A stretch of 64,000 bases of DNA from Caldatribacterium sp051549785 (GCF_051549785.1 NZ_CP189974.1:868001-932000); one strand, 5' to 3'. Shown: positions 49,994 through 59,213, counted from the stretch's first letter. Program-made: numbers and translations. The notes: generated by a model not told the origin, from the letters alone.

Positions 49994-50650
49994 ATGCGGG
50001 TGACCCTTCTTACCCACACCCCTGACCCTGAGAGAGCTATCGCCCTGGCTGCGAGGGTCTGTTACAGCAAGGAGCCTCCTCAGGATATTGCCCCTGAAAA
50101 GGCCAGGAAGCTCATCCGGGAACTCTTTGCCCGGGGGCATGAGTCGGTGCTGGAACACGCTTTCTTCTCTTTTCTCCTCGAGGGCATCTCCCGGGTGACC
50201 TCTCACCAGCTCGTCCGGCACCGTCTGGCGTCTTACGCTCAGCAGAGCCAGCGGTATGTGGACCTCGGGGAGGCGAGCTTTGTCTGTCCGCCCTCGATTG
50301 CCGAACACCCCCGTGCTAAAATAGTATTCGATGAGGTCATGGCCCATGCCCTGGAGGCGTATGAGGAGCTCTGCCGCCTTGGGGTGGCAAAGGAGGATGC
50401 CCGGTACGTTTTTCCCCAGGCCGTGGCGACCAATATCGTCGTTTCCCTGAACGCCCGGGAACTCCTGCACATTGCCCGGGTACGTCTGTGTCGCCGGGCA
50501 CAGTGGGAGGTTCGGGAAGTGGTGTTGAGGATGATTGCGGAGGTGGGGAAGGTTGCGCCGGTCCTTGCAGAAATCGCCGGCCCTCCCTGCAAGTTTGGTC
50601 CCTGCCCGGAGGGGGAGAAGGGTTGCGGAAGACCATGGGGGATTCCGTGA
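49994..50650 (+). CDS. thyX: FAD-dependent thymidylate synthase
   Basis: Predicted 218 aa. The ThyX motif RHRxxSxxxxSxR is seen as RHRLASYAQQSQR at residues 75-87, with HESVLEHAFFSF before it and a C-terminal CRRAQWEVR block. It makes dTMP from dUMP with methylene-tetrahydrofolate and NADPH via FAD, common in anaerobes and thermophiles. The dCMP deaminase gene further along supplies dUMP. Confidence 0.95.
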   Translation: MRVTLLTHTPDPERAIALAARVCYSKEPPQDIAPEKARKLIRELFARGHESVLEHAFFSFLLEGISRVTSHQLVRHRLASYAQQSQRYVDLGEASFVCPPSIAEHPRAKIVFDEVMAHALEAYEELCRLGVAKEDARYVFPQAVATNIVVSLNARELLHIARVRLCRRAQWEVREVVLRMIAEVGKVAPVLAEIAGPPCKFGPCPEGEKGCGRPWGIP

Positions 50651-51540
50651 AAAGAGAAGGATTCTGTGACATCGGAGGGCAAGCGCTGATTGAGGGAGTG
50701 ATGATGCGAAGTCCCCACCGCCTGGCGATGGCGGTGCGCCGGCCCGATGGGAGCATTGTTCTCGAGGTGCGGGAGGAGGTTCCCCTTTCGCGCCGGAGCC
50801 CCTTTTTTGCCCTTCCGGTGATTCGGGGAATAGTGGGTCTTGTCGATTCGCTGGTGGTGGGCCTTCGGGCGCTCTCCTATTCTGCCCAGGTGGCCCTTGA
50901 CGAGGAGCATCGCCTCACCGGTTTCGACATAGGGCTGGCCCTGCTCCTTGCCCTGGGTCTTTTTGTGGGGCTTTTTGTTGCCCTTCCCACGTTTTTGACC
51001 TCACTCCTTGACCGTTTCCTGCGTTCCACCGTGGTGTACAACCTCATGGAGGGGGCAATCCGGATTGGCGTTTTTCTCCTGTACCTTCTTGTGATTTCGA
51101 ATCTCCGGGATATCCGGAGGGTCTTTGAGTACCACGGTGCAGAGCACAAGGCTATTTTTACCTTCGAGGAAGGAGAGGAACTCACGCCTGAAAATGCGGC
51201 GAAGTTCGCCACCCGTCATCCCCGCTGCGGGACAAGCTGGCTGCTCCTTGTCATGGTGGTGAGTGTCCTCATTTTCTCCTGCCTCGGAAGACCAGGGGTT
51301 TTTGTCCGGATTCTGAGCCGGGTTCTCGTGGTGCCTCTCGTGGCAGGGCTGGCCTATGAGGCGGTGAAGCTACTCTCACGCCATCGCCAGAGCCTCGTTG
51401 CCCGTCTTGTGAGCCTTCCTGGTCTCTGGCTCCAGTACCTCACAACCCGCGAACCGGATAGAGACCAGCTTGAGGTGGCCTTTGCGGCGCTGCGGGGGAG
51501 TCTCGGGGAGGAGTACACACCATGTGGCGAGAAAAGGTGA
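50635..51540 (+). CDS. yqhQ: DUF1385 membrane protein (YqhQ family)
   Basis: Predicted 301 aa. N-terminal GGQALIEGVMMRSPHRLAMAVRRPDG is the DUF1385 signature, followed by about four hydrophobic helices, a conserved EYHGAEHKAIFTFEEG and HPRCGTSWLLLV. The His and Cys residues suggest a metal site, possibly in a hydrolytic or transport role; the function is not established. Typically found before prfA/prmC, as here. ATG 50635 or GTG 50647 starts it; both overlap thyX. Confidence 0.88.
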   Translation: MGDSVKREGFCDIGGQALIEGVMMRSPHRLAMAVRRPDGSIVLEVREEVPLSRRSPFFALPVIRGIVGLVDSLVVGLRALSYSAQVALDEEHRLTGFDIGLALLLALGLFVGLFVALPTFLTSLLDRFLRSTVVYNLMEGAIRIGVFLLYLLVISNLRDIRRVFEYHGAEHKAIFTFEEGEELTPENAAKFATRHPRCGTSWLLLVMVVSVLIFSCLGRPGVFVRILSRVLVVPLVAGLAYEAVKLLSRHRQSLVARLVSLPGLWLQYLTTREPDRDQLEVAFAALRGSLGEEYTPCGEKR

Positions 51541-52592
51541 AAGCTATCGTCGAGCAGTACCGGGAACTCACCGAGAAAATGGCCCATCCTGAGGTGGTGC
51601 AGGATCTGGCCCGCTACCGCAGTTACGCCCAGACCATTGCAGAAATCGAACCCATTGTGGAGAAATATGAGGAATACGAGCGGGTGGAGCGGGAACTCGA
51701 GGAGGACCGGCTTTTACTCCGGAGCGAACACGATCCGGAACTCCGGGAACTGCTTGAGGAAGAGATTGCCCGGCTTAAGGAACGCCACGAACAGCTTGAA
51801 GAAGAACTCAAAGTCATGCTCCTTCCCAGGGACCCCCGGGACGACAAGGACACGCTGGTGGAGATTCGGGCTGGTGCGGGAGGGGAGGAGGCGGCGCTCT
51901 TTGTGGCCGACCTTTTCCGAATGTACACTCGCTTTGCCGAACGCCACGGTTTCAGAGTTGAGGTCATGGATGCAAGCCCCACAGAGCTTGGGGGGTTCAA
52001 GGAAATTATCTTTGCCGTGGAAGGGAAGGGTGCGTACAGCAAGTTCAAGTTTGAAAGTGGTGTGCACCGGGTGCAGCGGGTGCCCATCACTGAAGCCAGC
52101 GGTCGTATCCATACCTCCACGGCAACAGTGGCGGTGCTTCCTGAAGCCGACGAGGTTGAGGTGGTCATTCGGCCGGAGGATATTCGGGTGGAAATATTCC
52201 GGGCGTCTGGGCCTGGCGGGCAGCACGTGAACACGACCGATTCCGCCGTTCGGATTACCCATCTTCCCACGGGGATTGTGGTCACCTGCCAGGATGAACG
52301 GTCGCAGCACAAAAACAAAGCGAAAGCCTTGCGGATTCTTCGGGCCCGGCTCCTTGACCTGGAACGAAAAGCCCAGAAAGAGGCCATCGACCGGGAACGG
52401 CGGGCGCAGATTGGCACTGGAGAGCGGAGCGAGCGTATCAGAACCTACAATTTTCCTCAAAACCGGGTGACGGACCATCGCATTAACCTTACCCTGTATC
52501 GCCTGGAGTCCATTCTCGATGGGGACCTTGATGAAATCGTTGAGGCCCTTGCTGCCGAGGAACGGGCCAGGCTCTTAGAGAAGGTTGGATAG
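51522..52592 (+). CDS. prfA: Peptide chain release factor 1
   Basis: Predicted 356 aa. The GGQ motif is G232-G233-Q234 in ASGPGGQHVNTTDSAVRITHLPTG; the stop-codon recognition PxT is PIT in HRVQRVPITEASGRIHTS, assigning it to RF1 (UAA/UAG) rather than RF2. It starts inside yqhQ and is followed by its methylase prmC. Confidence 0.97.
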   Translation: MWREKVKAIVEQYRELTEKMAHPEVVQDLARYRSYAQTIAEIEPIVEKYEEYERVERELEEDRLLLRSEHDPELRELLEEEIARLKERHEQLEEELKVMLLPRDPRDDKDTLVEIRAGAGGEEAALFVADLFRMYTRFAERHGFRVEVMDASPTELGGFKEIIFAVEGKGAYSKFKFESGVHRVQRVPITEASGRIHTSTATVAVLPEADEVEVVIRPEDIRVEIFRASGPGGQHVNTTDSAVRITHLPTGIVVTCQDERSQHKNKAKALRILRARLLDLERKAQKEAIDRERRAQIGTGERSERIRTYNFPQNRVTDHRINLTLYRLESILDGDLDEIVEALAAEERARLLEKVG

Positions 52593-52593
52593 G

Positions 52594-53508
52594 GTGACGG
52601 TCAGAGAGCTCTTCCGGAAAACGGTGAGAACGTTGCGCGAGCGGGATATTCCCTCCCCGACGCGGGAAGCCCGTCTTCTTCTGGGGAAGCTCCTTGCGAC
52701 CTCACCGGCTCGGCTTTACCTTTTCTGGGACCAGAGGGTTACCGAAGAGGATGAGCGGATGTTGCAGGCTCTGGTTGCAGAACGCCTTCTGGGTGTGCCC
52801 CTCCAGTACGTCCTTGGAGAATGGGAGTTTTTCTCTCTGCCTTTCCGCTTGAGGCGAGGGGTCTTCATCCCCCGGGTGGATACCGAAGCCTGGGTGGAAG
52901 AGGCGGTAATCCTCCTCCACCTCCTCTCGGGGAAAAGGAAGCAACTTGTGGGATGTGACCTGTGCTGCGGAAGCGGTGTCATCGGGCTTTCCTGTGCCTT
53001 CTTCGTGCCTGGCCTGGTCCTTTACGGGGTGGATATCTCGGAAGATGCGGTGGCTTTAGCCCTTGAAAATGCTCGTCTTCTTGGTCTTGAGGAACGGGTG
53101 ACGTTCCTCGTGGGGGACCTTTTCAGCCCCTTTGCATCGTGGTCTTTGGCCTTTGACGTCATCCTCTCCAATCCTCCTTACGTTCCCGTGGCGCTCTGGG
53201 AGAAGCTTGAGGAGGGCATTCGCCTGTATGAGCCCCGAGAGGCACTGTGTGGGGGAGAGGATGGACTTGAGGTGATACGGAGAATCCTCCGTGAGGCCCC
53301 CCGTTTCCTCCGGGAGGGGGGATTCCTCTTCATCGAGCACGACCCCTCACAGAAAGAAGCGGTGGCGGAGCTTGGAGAAAGAAGTGGCCTGACGTACGTT
53401 CGGGCTCTTCGGGACTACACCGGGAATATCCGGGCAAGCGTGCTGCAGCTTGGGAGGGAGAAGGAGTGCGAATTCTCATCGGATGCGACCACGCCGGCTT
53501 TCATCTAA
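52594..53508 (+). CDS. prmC: Release factor glutamine methyltransferase
   Basis: Predicted 304 aa. NPPY (SNPPYVPVALWEKL) is the glutamine-binding motif, and the SAM motif is CDLCCGSGVIGLSCA. Before it is the helical N-terminal domain with VPLQYVLGEWEFFSLPF. The usual IPRPETE reads IPRVDTE. It methylates the Gln of the GGQ motif. GTG 52594 fits best; TTG 52585 overlaps the prfA stop. Ends inside rpiB. Confidence 0.94.
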   Translation: MTVRELFRKTVRTLRERDIPSPTREARLLLGKLLATSPARLYLFWDQRVTEEDERMLQALVAERLLGVPLQYVLGEWEFFSLPFRLRRGVFIPRVDTEAWVEEAVILLHLLSGKRKQLVGCDLCCGSGVIGLSCAFFVPGLVLYGVDISEDAVALALENARLLGLEERVTFLVGDLFSPFASWSLAFDVILSNPPYVPVALWEKLEEGIRLYEPREALCGGEDGLEVIRRILREAPRFLREGGFLFIEHDPSQKEAVAELGERSGLTYVRALRDYTGNIRASVLQLGREKECEFSSDATTPAFI

Positions 53509-53918
53509 AGGAGGACCTTAAGGCGTACATCCAGTCCCTGGGACATGAGGTTGAGGATTACGGTGTGCACGAAGAAAAAGCCTACGATTACCCCGATGTG
53601 GCCTTCAGAGTGGCGGAGGACGTCGCCCGGGGAAAAGGCGACCGGGGGATTCTCATCTGCGGAACCGGGGTGGGGATGTCTATCGCCGCGAACAAGGTTC
53701 GGGGCATCCGGGCGGCTCTGTGTCATGACGTCTTCTCTGCCCGGGCTTCCCGGGAACATAACGACGCCAACATCCTCACCATGGGAGAACGGGTGATCGG
53801 GAAGGGTCTTGCCCGGGAGATTGTCCGGGTGTGGCTTCAGAGTGAATTCCAGGGGGATCGACATGCCCGAAGAGTGGCTAAAATCCGTGCCTACGAAGAG
53901 CGAAAGGCCGAGACCTGA
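53466..53918 (+). CDS. rpiB: Ribose-5-phosphate isomerase B
   Basis: Predicted 150 aa. IGCDHAGFHLKEDL near the N terminus, LICGTGVGMSIAANKVRGIRAALCHD with the catalytic Cys, and REHNDANILTMGERV are diagnostic. It interconverts ribose 5-phosphate and ribulose 5-phosphate, and allose phosphates in some species. GTG 53466 is preceded by GGGAGAAGGA. Overlaps prmC by 43 bp and comEB by 56 bp. Confidence 0.95.
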   Translation: MRILIGCDHAGFHLKEDLKAYIQSLGHEVEDYGVHEEKAYDYPDVAFRVAEDVARGKGDRGILICGTGVGMSIAANKVRGIRAALCHDVFSARASREHNDANILTMGERVIGKGLAREIVRVWLQSEFQGDRHARRVAKIRAYEERKAET

Positions 53919-54369
53919 CTGGGATGAGTACTTCATGGCCATTGCCCACCTTGTGGCCACGCGTTCAACCTGCATTCGCCGCCAGGTTGGTGCCGTACTC
54001 GTAAAGGAGAAGCGGATTCTCGCCACTGGCTATAATGGTGCGCCAAGTGGTGTGGCCCACTGTACGGAGGCCACCTGCCTCCGGAATCTGCAGAATGTCC
54101 CCCCCGGGCAGATGCACGAACTCTGCCGGGGCCTCCATGCAGAACAAAATGTGATTATTCAGGCTGCCCTCTACGGGGTGAGCACCAGAGGCTCGACGCT
54201 CTACTGTACCCACAAACCCTGTATCCTCTGCGTGAAGATGCTCATCAACGCCGGAATCGTCCGGATTGTCTACGAGAATCCTTATCCGGACCCTCTGGCC
54301 GATGCGCTTTTGGAAGAGGCGGGGGTTGAACTTCTGACGTTTTCGGGAGGACAAAGCGGTGATTCGTGA
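53863..54369 (+). CDS. comEB: dCMP/deoxycytidylate deaminase family protein
   Basis: Predicted 168 aa. The zinc site is HAEQN with PCILC (GLHAEQNVIIQAA and CTHKPCILCVKMLI), and TRSTCIRRQVGAVLVKEKRILATGYNG is typical. It turns dCMP into dUMP for thymidylate synthesis by ThyX, four genes upstream. ATG 53863 follows AGGGGGATCGAC; upstream sequence belongs to rpiB. Ends inside the wecA/tagO gene. Confidence 0.94.
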   Translation: MPEEWLKSVPTKSERPRPDWDEYFMAIAHLVATRSTCIRRQVGAVLVKEKRILATGYNGAPSGVAHCTEATCLRNLQNVPPGQMHELCRGLHAEQNVIIQAALYGVSTRGSTLYCTHKPCILCVKMLINAGIVRIVYENPYPDPLADALLEEAGVELLTFSGGQSGDS

Positions 54370-55414
54370 GGCGCTCTTTTTCCCGTTCCTGGCATTTCTC
54401 TGTGCCCTGGGGTTGACGCCCCTGGTCATCAGGTGGAGTGAACGCCGGGGGTGTCTGGATTTACCCGATGGGGAGCGCAAAATCCACGATCGGCCCGTGT
54501 CTCGCCTTGGGGGAATAGCGGTTTTCGGAGCCTTTTTCATCGCCCTTTTGCTCCTTGCCCTCTCTTTTCCCCTCGCGCTTTCACCCCTTTTTATCCTGGG
54601 GATTGGGGTCATTTTCGCCACGGGGCTTCTTGATGACTTCTGCTCTCTCCCTCCCTGGGGGAAATTTGCCGGCCAGTGTCTGGGGGCGGTGCTTTTGCTT
54701 TCTGGGGGTGTGGTCATCCGTTTTTTCACGCTCCCCTGGAACCACGTGGTGTACCTGGGCTGGCTCGGGTATCCTCTTACCATGCTCTGGATTGTGGGGG
54801 TATCCAATGCCCTCAACCTCATCGATGGGCTTGACGGGCTGTCAGGAGGGGTGGGCGCCATTGCGGCCTTCACCCTGGGGGTTATAGCCTGGCAGGAGGG
54901 TCGTGTGGAGCCGGCGTTGCTGTCGCTTCTTCTTGTGGGGTCAATCCTTGGCTTTCTCCTGTACAACTTCCCCCCTGCCAGGGTTTTCCTCGGCGATGGC
55001 GGAGCACTGTTCCTTGGAGGGATGCTTGCGGTTATTTCGGTTCAGGGAGCTTTAAAAAGCGCTGCGGCCTTCACCCTGGCGCTCCCGAGTCTCATCCTTG
55101 GTGTCCCGATTTTCGACACGCTTTTCGCCATTGTGCGCCGCAAAAGGAACCGCCTCCCCATCGCTTCCCCTGACCGGGGGCATCTCCACCACCGTCTCCT
55201 TGAGCGGGGGTATTCAAAGCGGGAGACGCTCGTCATCTTCTACGGCCTCAGCGCGCTCTGCGGGGCAGTGGCCATTTTCATGAACACTTTTCTCGCCAAC
55301 AGCACCTATTCGCTTTTGCTCTTTTTCCTCTTTGTCCTCTTTTTCTTAAGCCTTGGAAAAAACCTCCGGGTGACTGAACTGCCAAAGGAGAAGAAGTCCG
55401 TTGCCAGGGATTAG
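54359..55414 (+). CDS. Undecaprenyl-phosphate N-acetylglucosaminyl 1-phosphate transferase family (WecA/TagO)
   Basis: Predicted 351 aa with about 11 hydrophobic helices. Family landmarks are PDGERKIHDRPVSRLGGIAVF, ATGLLDDFCSLPPWGKFAGQ, VSNALNLIDGLDGLSGG, FLGDGGALFLG and the His-rich DRGHLHHRLLERG. It transfers a sugar phosphate, usually GlcNAc-1-P, to undecaprenyl phosphate, the first step of many surface glycans. The following gene makes UDP-ManNAc, so a ManNAc-containing glycan is likely. GTG 54359 is the start. Confidence 0.9.
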   Translation: MIREALFFPFLAFLCALGLTPLVIRWSERRGCLDLPDGERKIHDRPVSRLGGIAVFGAFFIALLLLALSFPLALSPLFILGIGVIFATGLLDDFCSLPPWGKFAGQCLGAVLLLSGGVVIRFFTLPWNHVVYLGWLGYPLTMLWIVGVSNALNLIDGLDGLSGGVGAIAAFTLGVIAWQEGRVEPALLSLLLVGSILGFLLYNFPPARVFLGDGGALFLGGMLAVISVQGALKSAAAFTLALPSLILGVPIFDTLFAIVRRKRNRLPIASPDRGHLHHRLLERGYSKRETLVIFYGLSALCGAVAIFMNTFLANSTYSLLLFFLFVLFFLSLGKNLRVTELPKEKKSVARD

Positions 55415-56537
55415 CGTTGCTTTTGTTCTTGGAACAAGGCCAGAAGTCGTGAAACTCGCCCCCGTTGTGCTTGCCCTGCAAAAACGTCGGGAATTCCTTC
55501 CCTGGATCGTCCACACCGGTCAGCACCGGGAAATGGCGGAGACCTTCTTCTCCGTTTTCGGTCTCTCTCCCCGGTACGATTTGCAGGTCATGGTCAAGCA
55601 GCAGTCCCTCTTCTACCTCACTTCCCGGATTCTCGAGGGTCTTGAGAGGGTCTTTCGTTCGGATCGCCCGGATCTCGTCGTCGTTCAGGGGGACACCACG
55701 TCAGCGTTCTGCGGTGCCCTGGCGTCTTTCTATCTTCGGATTCCCTGTGCCCATGTTGAGGCAGGGCTCCGGACCTTTGCAAAGTACAGTCCTTTCCCTG
55801 AAGAGATGAACCGTGTCCTCATTGGACGTCTTGCGGACCTCCATTTTGCCCCCACCCCCCGGTCCCGGGAGAACCTCCTCCGGGAAGGCATTCCGGATGA
55901 CAGCATCTTCGTCACGGGGAATACGGTTGTGGATGCCCTCTTTGCCATCCTTGGAAGGCACACCACCTTTGAGCATCCGGTCCTGGCCCAGGAGGTGCAG
56001 GATGGTGTGACCATCACGGTCACGGCGCATCGGAGGGAAAACTGGGGAAAGGGAATTGCCGAAGTTGCCCTGGCCGTCAGGGATCTCGTGGTTTTGCGGG
56101 AAGATGTGCGGGTCTTTTTCCCCCTCCATCCCAACCCCCTGGTGAGGGAAGTGGTGGAGAGGGAGCTCGCTTCAATCCCCCGGGTGTTTCTCCTCGATGC
56201 CCTCCCGTATCCGGACTTTGTGCGGCTGCTTGCCAGAAGCCACGTGGTGGTAAGCGACTCAGGAGGAGTTCAGGAGGAGGCCGCAGCGCTGGGGATTCCG
56301 GTTGTGGTGACCCGGGATACCACGGAACGGCCGGAAATCATCGAGTGCGGCCTCGGGGTGCTGGCGGGGTGCCAGAGAGAATCCATCGTCCAGGCGGCGA
56401 TGGATTTCCTTGAGAAAGGGGTAGCGCAGCGGAAGGCGCGCGTGTTTGGGGACGGCAGGGCTGCAGAACGAATCGTTCAGGTTCTCCTGCGGTTTTTTGG
56501 CTTCCCTGGGGTGTATGAGGAATTCACTCCGGGATGA
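55401..56537 (+). CDS. wecB: UDP-N-acetylglucosamine 2-epimerase (non-hydrolysing)
   Basis: Predicted 378 aa. VLGTRPEVVKLAPVV, HTGQHREMAETFF, VQGDTTSAF, HVEAGLRTFAKYSPFPEEMNR and SDSGGVQEEAAALGIPVVVTRDTTERPE are the family blocks, with the usual Asp, Glu and His catalytic residues. It interconverts UDP-GlcNAc and UDP-ManNAc. The start is TTG 55401 after AAGGAGAAGAAGTCCG. Its stop abuts the atpC stop on the other strand with no spacer. Confidence 0.95.
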   Translation: MPGISVAFVLGTRPEVVKLAPVVLALQKRREFLPWIVHTGQHREMAETFFSVFGLSPRYDLQVMVKQQSLFYLTSRILEGLERVFRSDRPDLVVVQGDTTSAFCGALASFYLRIPCAHVEAGLRTFAKYSPFPEEMNRVLIGRLADLHFAPTPRSRENLLREGIPDDSIFVTGNTVVDALFAILGRHTTFEHPVLAQEVQDGVTITVTAHRRENWGKGIAEVALAVRDLVVLREDVRVFFPLHPNPLVREVVERELASIPRVFLLDALPYPDFVRLLARSHVVVSDSGGVQEEAAALGIPVVVTRDTTERPEIIECGLGVLAGCQRESIVQAAMDFLEKGVAQRKARVFGDGRAAERIVQVLLRFFGFPGVYEEFTPG

Positions 56538-56960
56538 TTACCCTCCGGGTGACCGTTTGAGACTTGAGGCGGCACGGAGACGTGCCAGCGACCGCAGGAG
56601 TGCTGCCTGGGCCCGGGCAAAATCCACCTCCCCCCTGCGTTCCTTGAGTCGCCTTTCTGCTCTCCTGGCGGCTTCCTGTGCCCGTGCAACGTCGATCTCG
56701 TGAGCCTCTTCGGCACTGTGGACAAGGAGGGTGACCTTTTCCTGGGTGACCTCGGCCACTCCCCCACCCAGGGCGAAGAATCTCTCTTCTCCGTCTTCGG
56801 TTTTGCAATATAGCACCCCGATGAGGAGTTCAAAGATGGCTGGAGCGTGTCCAGGGAGAACACCTCGTTTGCCGTCGGGGCATTCGAGGATAAGGGAACG
56901 GACTCCCTCAACGGTGATGCGCCGTTCCGGCGTGAGGATGTCGAGGGTCATCGTCCTCAT
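56538..56960 (-). CDS. atpC: ATP synthase F1 epsilon subunit
   Basis: Predicted 140 aa. Starts MRTMTLDILTPERRITVEGV and contains VLPGHAPAIFELLIGVLYC and GGGVAEVTQEKVTLLV, then a two-helix C-terminal domain (AQEAARRAERRLKERRGE) that regulates ATP hydrolysis. ATG 56960 overlaps the atpD stop as ATGA. It ends where wecB ends, so any terminator must lie within wecB. Confidence 0.95.
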   Translation of the reverse strand: MRTMTLDILTPERRITVEGVRSLILECPDGKRGVLPGHAPAIFELLIGVLYCKTEDGEERFFALGGGVAEVTQEKVTLLVHSAEEAHEIDVARAQEAARRAERRLKERRGEVDFARAQAALLRSLARLRAASSLKRSPGG

Positions 56961-58366
56961 GACTTTCTGAGCTCCTTTGCTTTGGCCTCCACCTGGGCGA
57001 TGGTTCCCGTCATGTAGAAGGCCTGCTCTGGCCAGGTGTCGCACTCACCGTTGACGATCATCTCCACGCCCTTCAGGGTCTCCTCCCGGGGAACGAACTC
57101 TCCTGGGATCCCAGTGAAAGCCTCTGCGGTGAAGAAAGGCTGGGTGAGGAAACGCTGGAGCTTTCTTGTGCGGTTCACCACGAGCTTGTCTTCCTCAGAG
57201 AGTTCCTCGACACCGAGAATGGCGATGATGTCCTGGAGTTCGAGGTAGTGGGCGATGAGCTTTCGCACCTCCTGTGCCAGGCGATAGTGCCGCTCTCCCA
57301 CGATGGCCGGATCAAGCGCCCGGGAAGTGGACTGGAGAGGGTCGACCGCTGGATAGAATCCCTGCTCAAAGAGCCGTCGCGAGAGGACCGTGATGGCGTC
57401 AAGATGCGCAAAGGTTGTCGCCGGAGCAGGGTCCGTGAGGTCATCGGCAGGAACGTAAATCGCCTGCACCGAGGTGATGGAGCCGTTGACCGTTGAGGCA
57501 ATCCGTTCCTCAATCATACCGATTTCCTCAAAGAGCGTGGGCTGGTATCCCACGGCCGAAGGAATACGTCCAAGGAGGGCTGAAACCTCTGTCCCTGCCT
57601 GAACGTAGCGGAAGATGTTGTCGATGAAAAGGAGAACGTCTTGGGAGAGCACGTCCCGGAAGAATTCCGCCATGGTGAGGGCGGTGAGGGCCACACGGAA
57701 TCGCGCTCCGGGTGGTTCGTTCATCTGCCCGAAGACCAAAACGGTGTGACTGAGCACTCCGCTTTTCTGCATCCCAAGCCAGAGTTCGTTCCCTTCCCGG
57801 ACGCGTTCCCCCACGCCAGCGAACACCGAGACTCCCCGGTGAGTTGTGGCCGTGCGGTGGATGAGTTCCATGATAAGGACGGTCTTGCCTACTCCTGCTC
57901 CTCCGAAAAGCCCTGTTTTCCCTCCCCGGACATAGGGGCAAAGGAGGTCGATGATTTTGATGCCTGTTTCGAAGATTTCGGTAGAGGCTATTCGCTCGCT
58001 GAGAGGTGGAGCAGGGCGATGGATAGGGTGCTTGGTCTGTGTCCGGACCGGTCCTTTCCCATCAATAGGCTCTCCAAGGACGTTGAACATGCGCCCCAGG
58101 GTTTCCTTTCCCACTGGAACCTTGATGGGTTCTCCGGTGTCCTGTACGGGCATACCCCGCTGTAGACCGGTGGTATCCTGGATGGCGATGCAGCGAACCC
58201 GTCCCTCACCGAGGTGGCTGTGGACCTCAAGGACCAGGGGGTCTCCCCAGTTTCCCTCATTTCTCCTTGGGACGAAAAGGGCGTTATGGATAGCCGGGGT
58301 TTCCCGGGGTGGGAAACGAACGTCCACCACCTGACCGATGACCTGTTCGATCACACCCTCACCCAT
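56957..58366 (-). CDS. atpD: ATP synthase F1 beta subunit
   Basis: Predicted 469 aa, standard length. Walker A GGAGVGKT, catalytic GERVREGNEL (Glu), DVLLFIDNIFRYVQAGTEVSALLGRIPSAVGYQPTL and VDPLQSTSRALDP (DELSEED-type EELSEEDK near the C terminus) are all present. It forms the catalytic sites with alpha. The ATG at 58366 overlaps atpG by 8 bp; the frame upstream has no similarity. Confidence 0.97.
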   Translation of the reverse strand: MGEGVIEQVIGQVVDVRFPPRETPAIHNALFVPRRNEGNWGDPLVLEVHSHLGEGRVRCIAIQDTTGLQRGMPVQDTGEPIKVPVGKETLGRMFNVLGEPIDGKGPVRTQTKHPIHRPAPPLSERIASTEIFETGIKIIDLLCPYVRGGKTGLFGGAGVGKTVLIMELIHRTATTHRGVSVFAGVGERVREGNELWLGMQKSGVLSHTVLVFGQMNEPPGARFRVALTALTMAEFFRDVLSQDVLLFIDNIFRYVQAGTEVSALLGRIPSAVGYQPTLFEEIGMIEERIASTVNGSITSVQAIYVPADDLTDPAPATTFAHLDAITVLSRRLFEQGFYPAVDPLQSTSRALDPAIVGERHYRLAQEVRKLIAHYLELQDIIAILGVEELSEEDKLVVNRTRKLQRFLTQPFFTAEAFTGIPGEFVPREETLKGVEMIVNGECDTWPEQAFYMTGTIAQVEAKAKELRKS

Positions 58367-59213
58367 GAATGTCACCTTCCTCGAGCTTGCGAAGTGCCTC
58401 GGCAGCCCCTGTGACCTCGTTGAGCTCCTGGGTGATGCTCTCCTGGCGCTTTTTGGCGTAAAGGAGTGAAAGAGCTTCAAGAGTTTCCCGGGCATGGGTG
58501 GTGGCAGTGTCCATGAGGAGGAACCGGGTCGCCTGCTCACTCATGAAACTCTCAGCCAGTGCCTGGTAGAGTTTTCCCGCTACATACTCGAAAAGGAGTG
58601 TGTGGTAGAGGTGTTCCACATCGCTTAAGAAGAGGTAACGGTCCTCCAGGCTCTTCGGGGAAATGGCAGGGGGCAGAAGCCTCTCCACAACGGGCTTCTG
58701 TTCGCTCAGAGAAATGTAGCGCATGAAGCTCACGTAGAGGTGAGTGAAGGCTCTGTGTTCCTTCATCCGGAAAATTCCGTACGCGAGTTCCCGAATATCC
58801 CGGTAGTGGGGGACCTGGTGCACCGGAAGGGGATGGGAGGCGATGATGTGAGGTTCAAACTCCCTGAGTGCCCGCTTCCCCTGGCTTCCAAGGACAATGA
58901 TGCTGAACTCTTCGGGCTTCTGGGTTTTGAGGAAGCTGCGGAGATTCTGGGCAAGGATGTCGCTGAAGGTCCCCACAAGGCCGCGGTCGGGGAAGATCCC
59001 CACAAGGAGTGGTTTCGGTGCTTCGGGAAGGGCTTCCTGGGATCCCGCAAGCTCAAGGAGACGGAAGAGTTGTTCTCCAAAGGCTCTCGCCTTTTCCAGG
59101 GCACTCTTCCCCATCCGCAGGCGGGCAGCGGAAATGGTCTTCATGGTGTTCGTGATGCGCTGGATTTCCCGAATCAGCGCAATCTGCCGCTTGAGGTGCG
59201 AGAGTTTCGCCAT
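58359..59213 (-). CDS. atpG: ATP synthase F1 gamma subunit
   Basis: Predicted 284 aa. The N-terminal helix LKRQIALIREIQRITNTMKTISAARLR and the C-terminal helix ATRFLLMDTATTHARETLEALSLLYAKKRQESITQELNEV form the rotor shaft. The central Rossmann-like part (GIFPDRGLVGTFSDIL) is divergent from the usual GLCGGYN. ATG 59213 overlaps the last base of the atpA stop. Confidence 0.95.
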   Translation of the reverse strand: MAKLSHLKRQIALIREIQRITNTMKTISAARLRMGKSALEKARAFGEQLFRLLELAGSQEALPEAPKPLLVGIFPDRGLVGTFSDILAQNLRSFLKTQKPEEFSIIVLGSQGKRALREFEPHIIASHPLPVHQVPHYRDIRELAYGIFRMKEHRAFTHLYVSFMRYISLSEQKPVVERLLPPAISPKSLEDRYLFLSDVEHLYHTLLFEYVAGKLYQALAESFMSEQATRFLLMDTATTHARETLEALSLLYAKKRQESITQELNEVTGAAEALRKLEEGDIHG

